From positions 1 to 10,152 of the forward strand of contig CAADUV010000207.1 in NCBI GenBank assembly GCA_900752305.1: a stretch of 10,152 bases of DNA. Direction: 5' to 3'. Shown here one piece after another: positions 7,120-10,152 of this stretch. Origin of the DNA: an uncultured Oscillospiraceae bacterium. GTDB taxonomy: Bacteria > Bacillota > Clostridia > Oscillospirales > Oscillospiraceae. Under the pieces are notes generated by a model, which saw only the letters and a list, made by a program, of their open reading frames with translations, made no database searches and was not told the origin of the DNA. Both the position numbers and the translations under genes were made by a program. Each line of letters begins with the position of its first letter. Position 1 is the first letter of the stretch.

Positions 7120-7166
7120 CGTATCTCTTCCCCCTAAAACGCTGCGCATCCGGCACGACGCCCTTA

Positions 7167-7194
7167 CTCGCCGCAGTGCTCGCCGGAGCGCGAG
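7167..7194. repeat. Leader hairpin of the minus-strand HPr-like gene
   Basis: CTCGC (7167-7171) pairs with GCGAG (7190-7194), and inside it GCTC (7178-7181) pairs with GAGC (7186-7189) around GCCG, with a 6-base bulge on one side. On the minus strand it would lie at the start of the roughly 80-base leader. Its function is unknown; a 5'-end stabiliser is one option. Confidence 0.45.
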
Positions 7195-7208
7195 ATGATT
7201 TACCTCAA

Positions 7209-7237
7209 ATTATACCATAGAACCCCCTTCGGTTCAA
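7209..7237 (-). promoter_or_regulatory. Promoter of the minus-strand HPr-like gene
   Basis: On the minus strand the -10 TATAAT (7214-7209) is perfect and has an extended TG motif just upstream (TGG-TATAAT). The -35 TTGAAC (7237-7232) lies 17 bases away. Transcription should start near 7202, giving a leader of about 80 bases before the ATG at 7119. Confidence 0.75.
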
Positions 7238-7270
7238 GGAAACGCCCCTTGAAATTTTCGCCCCGTTCCA

Positions 7271-7299
7271 TGGACAATCCCGCCCAAACCACGTATAAT
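7271..7299 (+). promoter_or_regulatory. Promoter of cinA
   Basis: The -35 TGGACA (7271-7276) and a perfect -10 TATAAT (7294-7299) are 17 bases apart. Transcription would begin near 7306. The promoter diverges from that of the HPr-like gene, with the two -35 elements about 33 bases apart. Confidence 0.8.
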
Positions 7300-7319
7300 A
7301 AAGGTTGCGCGAATACCGG

Positions 7320-7337
7320 CCTGGGCGGTCGCCCAGG
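7320..7337 (+). repeat. Hairpin in the cinA leader
   Basis: CCTGGGCG (7320-7327) and CGCCCAGG (7330-7337) are perfect 8-base arms separated by 2 bases, so about 7 pairs close a 4-base loop in RNA. It lies some 14 bases after the predicted transcription start and 34 bases before the ribosome binding site. There is no T-tract, so it is not a terminator; it may stabilise the 5' end or be a binding site. Confidence 0.55.
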
Positions 7338-7386
7338 TCGAGACGATACCAAAAATCATCCAGAAATTTGGAAAGGAGACTGCGCT

Positions 7387-8646
7387 ATGACCGCTGAGAT
7401 TTTGAGCGTGGGCACGGAATTGCTGCTGGGCGACATCATCAACACCAACGCGGCGTATATCGCCAAGGAGCTGGCCACCATGGGCATCGACCTGTACCAC
7501 CAGACGGTGGTGGGGGACAACCCGGAGCGGCTGAAAAAGGCCCTCCACGACGCCTTCGACCGGGCTGACCTGGTCATCACCACCGGCGGCCTTGGCCCCA
7601 CCTTTGACGATGTGACCAAGGAGACGGTAGCGGCCTATTTCGGCGCCAAGATGGTGCGCAACGAGGAGGCCATGGAGCGCATCGCCGGCTACTACGCCAA
7701 GCGCGGCATCGAGCTGACCCCCAACACCCGCAAACAGGCGGAGGTGCCGGAAGGCTGCACCGTGTTCCAGAACAACCAGGGCACCGCACCGGGTCTCGCC
7801 ATGGAAGGGAAGGGCAAGCTGGTCATCATGCTCCCCGGCCCGCCCAAGGAGATGATCCCCATGTTCACCGACTCCGCCATGCCCTACCTGAGCCGCTATT
7901 CCGGCAAGACCATCGTCTCCCACATCATCCACTTCTTCGGCATCGGCGAGAGCCTCCTGGAATCTCGGATGCACGAGTATATGCTGGCTCACAAGAACCC
8001 GTCGGTGGCGCCCTACGCCAAGGACGGGGAAGTGCAGGTGCGGGTCACCGCGTCGGCGCCCAGCCACGAGGAGGCAGAACAGATGCTCCAGCCGGTGGTG
8101 GCGGAGATCTGCCGGGACTATGGCAAGTACCTGTACGGCGTGGACATCGGCACCATGCAGAAGGCGCTGGTGGCGGAGCTGCAAAAGAAGCACCTGACCA
8201 TCGCCGTGGCCGAGGGCGCGTCCGGCGGCAACCTGGCAAAGCGCATCACCGATGTGCCCGGCAGCGCCCAGGTGTTTGAGATGGGCGTGGTCACCAACAC
8301 CGCCCGCGCGCGGGAAGTGCTGGCTGGGGTGGATGCCAAGGTCATGGAGACCTACGGTGTCTACTCCCAGGAGACTGCCCGTGCCATGGCCCAGGGCATC
8401 CGCCGTCTCTCCGGCGCGGACATCAGCGTGGCCATCACCGCACGCACCGGCCTGGAATCGGATTCCGCCGGACAGGAGCTGGGTCTTGCCTACATCGCCG
8501 TGGACAGCGACGCCTATCAGCACGTGACCAAGGTGGATCTGGCCGGCAACCGCTCCGCACAGAGCGAGTTCGTCCGCTACGTCAGCTCCTCCTCTGCCCT
8601 CTGGAACGGCCTGAAGGCCGCTTGGAAGAGCGGTTCCGCAAACTAA
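7387..8646 (+). CDS. cinA: CinA family protein with altered C-terminal amidohydrolase domain
   Basis: CinA proteins join an N-terminal molybdopterin-binding-like domain, reported to hydrolyse ADP-ribose, to a C-terminal NMN deamidase (PncC-type) domain used in pyridine nucleotide recycling. The 419-residue product has the full length. The N-terminal half is textbook: G-T-E-L-L-L-G-D-I near residue 9, T-T-G-G-L-G-P-T-F-D-D at 65-75, then N-N-Q-G-T-A-P-G and L-P-G-P-P-K-E-M. In the C-terminal half the usual A-E-S-C-T-G-G is A-E-G-A-S-G-G (275-281), the usual V-T-Y-S block is V-T-N-T (302-305), and the usual G-I-A-G-P-x-G-G is R-T-G-L-E-S-D-S (353-360), so deamidase activity is doubtful. Start ATG 7387 is set by AAAGGAG at 7372-7378. 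The open frame upstream to 7195 crosses the promoter and is not coding. Confidence 0.93.
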   Translation: MTAEILSVGTELLLGDIINTNAAYIAKELATMGIDLYHQTVVGDNPERLKKALHDAFDRADLVITTGGLGPTFDDVTKETVAAYFGAKMVRNEEAMERIAGYYAKRGIELTPNTRKQAEVPEGCTVFQNNQGTAPGLAMEGKGKLVIMLPGPPKEMIPMFTDSAMPYLSRYSGKTIVSHIIHFFGIGESLLESRMHEYMLAHKNPSVAPYAKDGEVQVRVTASAPSHEEAEQMLQPVVAEICRDYGKYLYGVDIGTMQKALVAELQKKHLTIAVAEGASGGNLAKRITDVPGSAQVFEMGVVTNTARAREVLAGVDAKVMETYGVYSQETARAMAQGIRRLSGADISVAITARTGLESDSAGQELGLAYIAVDSDAYQHVTKVDLAGNRSAQSEFVRYVSSSSALWNGLKAAWKSGSAN

Positions 8647-8652
8647 CATAAT

Positions 8653-8696
8653 AAAACCCGGTCAACTGCCCGGAACGGACGGCTGATCGGGTTTTT
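8653..8696 (+). terminator. Bidirectional terminator between cinA and the HAD gene
   Basis: AAAACCCGGTCA (8653-8664) pairs with TGATCGGGTTTT (8684-8695) with one G-T wobble; inner GCC/GGC pairs can extend the stem. It is followed by a T on the + strand and begins with an A-run, so it can end both cinA and the convergent minus-strand operon. Confidence 0.85.
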
Positions 8697-8712
8697 CTGT
8701 GGTCGTGTGGCC

Positions 8713-9396
8713 TCAGGCGTGGCAGGGGTCTGCCCGGTGGGCGAAGCGTCCCACGAAGTCCGGCTCCGCCAGGGCGTCCTCGAAGCTGGTCAGATAGGCG
8801 TCGCACAGCTGCTCCAGCTCCGGCCGGTGCTGGGCGAACAGTTCGTCGCAGCAGGCCACCACCTGCATCCCCGCCGTGCAGGCTCCCTGACAGGCCACCG
8901 GGGAGTCGTCGAAGAACAAAATGTCCGACGGGACGGTGTTCATCTGCTCCGCCACCCACAAAAAGCCCTCCGGCTTGCTCTTCTCGATGTTGAGCTTCCG
9001 GACGAAGAAAATGTCCCGAAAATAGCGCAAAATCTGATGATGTGCCAACGCTGCCAGGCACAATGGCTCCTCGCAGGAGGTGTAGATGTACATCTCATAC
9101 CCGGCGTCGGCGCAGCGCTTCAAAAAGGACCACACACCGGGCTTCAGGGGGATGGTGTGCCCATAGGCGTGCTGCGCCGCCTCCATCCACTCTGCCATGA
9201 TGTCCTCCTCGCTCTCTGCCAGACCACAATATTCCTTGGTGAACTTGGCAGCAAGAGGGAAGGTGGCGTAGATGACCCCCTCGTTGTAGGCGTCGGTCAG
9301 CTGGAACCCGCGCTTTTCCAAAAACGCCCGGTCGATGTCCTGCCAGATGTGGTTGGAGTCGATGAGGGTGCCATCCAGGTCGAATAACAGTTTCAT
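8713..9396 (-). CDS. HAD superfamily phosphatase
   Basis: This 227-residue protein is a haloacid dehalogenase-type hydrolase with a helical cap inserted after the first motif (subfamily IA-like, the group of phosphoglycolate phosphatases and phosphoglucomutases). Motif I is D-L-D-G-T with nucleophile Asp6 and acid/base Asp8. Motif II is Y-I-Y-T-S (Thr106). A Lys lies in K-S-K-P-E-G-F (139-144), and motif IV is F-F-D-D-S (Asp163-Asp164). The catalytic set is complete, but the substrate cannot be told. The protein is rich in cysteine (nine). ATG at 9396 has AAGGAGAG upstream on the minus strand (9409-9402) and overlaps the stop of the DNA glycosylase gene by 4 bases (ATGA), so the two are co-transcribed and probably coupled. 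Nothing in the sequence shows a link to DNA repair beyond this. Confidence 0.88.
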   Translation of the reverse strand: MKLLFDLDGTLIDSNHIWQDIDRAFLEKRGFQLTDAYNEGVIYATFPLAAKFTKEYCGLAESEEDIMAEWMEAAQHAYGHTIPLKPGVWSFLKRCADAGYEMYIYTSCEEPLCLAALAHHQILRYFRDIFFVRKLNIEKSKPEGFLWVAEQMNTVPSDILFFDDSPVACQGACTAGMQVVACCDELFAQHRPELEQLCDAYLTSFEDALAEPDFVGRFAHRADPCHA

Positions 9397-10028
9397 AGGT
9401 GCTCTCCTTGTTCGGTAACATAAAACCGCCACGGGAAGTCGATGGCCTCCTGGGCGTAGTCGATGCCAATGCGTTTGCCCACGTGGATGTCTGTGGGGAT
9501 GGGGTTCGGCTCCGGCGGAAGCCCCAGGTCGGCCAGGGACTCGCACACGAACAGCGTGTCCCACGTGGCGTCCAGCCCGTTCTCCGCCCGGGTCAGAGAC
9601 AACCCCTTGCACAGCTTGCCGGGGCCGTTGAGGAAGTTCTTTCTCTGGTAGGCGGACAGTTCGACCGTGCCCTTGCCAAAGCGCAGGTGGGAGATGACCT
9701 CCTGATTCCAGCAGGCGTGTCCGCCCCGCAGCAGCACCGCCGCCGGTTCGCCCTCCGCCTCGGTGACCAGGTTCAGGCAGTGGTGCATCCCGTAGATGAG
9801 GTAGATATACGCCGTGCCCGGAGCGGCGAACAGGGTCTCCGTCCGCTGGGTGCGGCGGTACTGATAGGCGTGACAGGCCTTGTCACAGCGGCCGATGTAA
9901 GCCTCGGTCTCGGTGATGCGGCAAACCAGCAGCTGACCGTCCCATTGCCGCACCAGATACTTGCCCACCAGTTCCCGCGCCACAACGCGCGTGTCGCGGT
10001 CATAAAAATTACGGAATAGCTTTGCCAA
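9393..10028 (-). CDS. 3-methyladenine DNA glycosylase, AAG/MPG family
   Basis: This enzyme removes alkylated or deaminated purines from DNA and starts base excision repair. It belongs to the family of human AAG, not to AlkA or Tag. Numbered from the TTG start (211 residues), it has R-N-F-Y-D-R-D-T near 6-13, the catalytic block E-T-E-A-Y with Glu42 and Tyr44, a conserved His54 in A-C-H-A-Y, the Y-G-M-H-H-C-L-N stretch, and N-G-P-G-K-L-C-K-G-L from 134, all typical. I prefer TTG at 10028 because GAGGTG (10040-10035) is a good ribosome site 6 bases ahead. A GTG at 10037, adding three residues, has no usable site. It has its own promoter and leads the HAD gene. The family call is firm; the start is less so. 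Confidence 0.92.
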   Translation of the reverse strand: MAKLFRNFYDRDTRVVARELVGKYLVRQWDGQLLVCRITETEAYIGRCDKACHAYQYRRTQRTETLFAAPGTAYIYLIYGMHHCLNLVTEAEGEPAAVLLRGGHACWNQEVISHLRFGKGTVELSAYQRKNFLNGPGKLCKGLSLTRAENGLDATWDTLFVCESLADLGLPPEPNPIPTDIHVGKRIGIDYAQEAIDFPWRFYVTEQGEHL

Positions 10029-10050
10029 AACCCTCACCTCGTGGTAGAAT
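10022..10050 (+). promoter_or_regulatory. Promoter of the gene starting at 10090
   Basis: TTGCCA (10022-10027) and TAGAAT (10045-10050) are 17 bases apart and each match the sigma-A consensus at five of six positions. Transcription would begin near 10057. The -10 overlaps the -10 of the divergent minus-strand promoter by 2 bases. Confidence 0.65.
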
Positions 10051-10077
10051 CATAACACAACATTTGCAGAATAGAAA
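10049..10077 (-). promoter_or_regulatory. Promoter of the DNA glycosylase-HAD operon
   Basis: On the minus strand TATGAT (10054-10049) is preceded by TGT, an extended -10. The -35 position at 10077-10072 reads TTTCTA and is weak. The predicted start near 10042 leaves only about 14 bases before the TTG at 10028, which argues for TTG over the GTG at 10037. Confidence 0.6.
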
Positions 10078-10089
10078 GGAAAAGATGAG

Positions 10090-10152
10090 ATGAAGTTGAA
10101 CGAACAGCTCGGCGCATGGGCGCCCCTGCTGGCCCCCATGCTGGAAGAGCCC
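10090..10152 (+). CDS. Start of a gene cut by the window end, possibly uracil-DNA glycosylase
   Basis: Only the first 21 codons are present, reading M-K-L-N-E-Q-L-G-A-W-A-P-L-L-A-P-M-L-E-E-P. ATG at 10090 follows AAAGGA (10075-10080) with 9-base spacing. An ATG at 10085 meets a stop after two codons. The pattern of Trp, Leu-Leu, then acidic residues and Pro resembles the N-terminus of family 1 uracil-DNA glycosylases, and the neighbour is another base-excision repair enzyme. That is weak evidence; no catalytic motif is in the window. The existence of a gene is well supported, its function is not. Confidence 0.6.
   Translation, partial: MKLNEQLGAWAPLLAPMLEEP

Noticed and set aside
7195..7386. 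Upstream extension of cinA by 64 codons
   Set aside because: It crosses the TATAAT promoter and leader hairpin; CinA proteins begin at the residues encoded from 7387, which has AAAGGAG upstream.
7234..8649. 471-codon open frame on the minus strand across cinA
   Set aside because: It is antisense to a well-supported gene, with composition rich in His, Gly and Val and no recognisable motif. It also spans the cinA promoter and terminator.
9397..9612. N-terminal extension of the HAD protein
   Set aside because: The added residues are antiparallel-frame readings of the glycosylase gene; the D-L-D-G-T motif belongs near the N-terminus and ATG 9396 has a strong ribosome site.

Overview
The window reads as a GC-rich chromosomal segment of a Gram-positive member of the Bacillota, most likely a gut-type Clostridia (Oscillospiraceae/Ruminococcaceae-like). 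The reasons are strong AGGAGG-type ribosome binding sites, a pst-phoU operon of clostridial type, a stand-alone HPr with the Ser46 regulatory site, and sigma-A style promoters. The taxonomic guess is inference from gene content and style, not from a marker gene. Coding density is high, and no rRNA, tRNA, CRISPR array or transposase gene was seen.

Region 1 (1-4053, + strand) is the phosphate uptake operon pstS (5' end cut off by the window)-pstC-pstA-pstB-phoU. A perfect 11-bp hairpin with a T-tract sits between pstS and pstC and probably lowers expression of the transporter core relative to the binding protein. The downstream genes are packed tightly (3-bp gap, 4-bp overlap, 1-bp gap), and the operon ends at a strong hairpin after phoU.

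Region 2 (4073-6683, + strand) is a compact PTS operon with its own promoter (TTGTCA-N17-TATGAT, extended -10). It encodes a single-domain fructose-type EIIA, an HPr with an altered active-site loop, and enzyme I. The gene order is that of the domains in the fused FruB-type multiphosphoryl transfer proteins. No membrane EIIBC lies in the window. The operon ends at a 13-bp terminator hairpin that can also work on the other strand.

Region 3 (6684-7386) holds a hairpin-rich non-coding stretch with three perfect inverted repeats, then a minus-strand HPr-like gene. That protein keeps the phosphorylatable His15 but lacks Arg17 and the Ser46 site. Its promoter diverges from the cinA promoter.

Region 4 (7294-8696, + strand) is cinA. 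Its N-terminal hydrolase domain looks intact, but every conserved block of its C-terminal NMN-deamidase-type domain is altered.

Region 5 (8653-10152) is a minus-strand two-gene operon, an AAG-family 3-methyladenine DNA glycosylase followed by a HAD phosphatase with a 4-bp overlap. Its promoter overlaps that of a divergent + strand gene of which only the first 21 codons are present; that gene may be a uracil-DNA glycosylase, tentatively. No complete new defence or mobile system is visible. The best leads are the two unusual HPr proteins around enzyme I, the remodelled CinA domain, and the hairpin cluster at 6718-6837.
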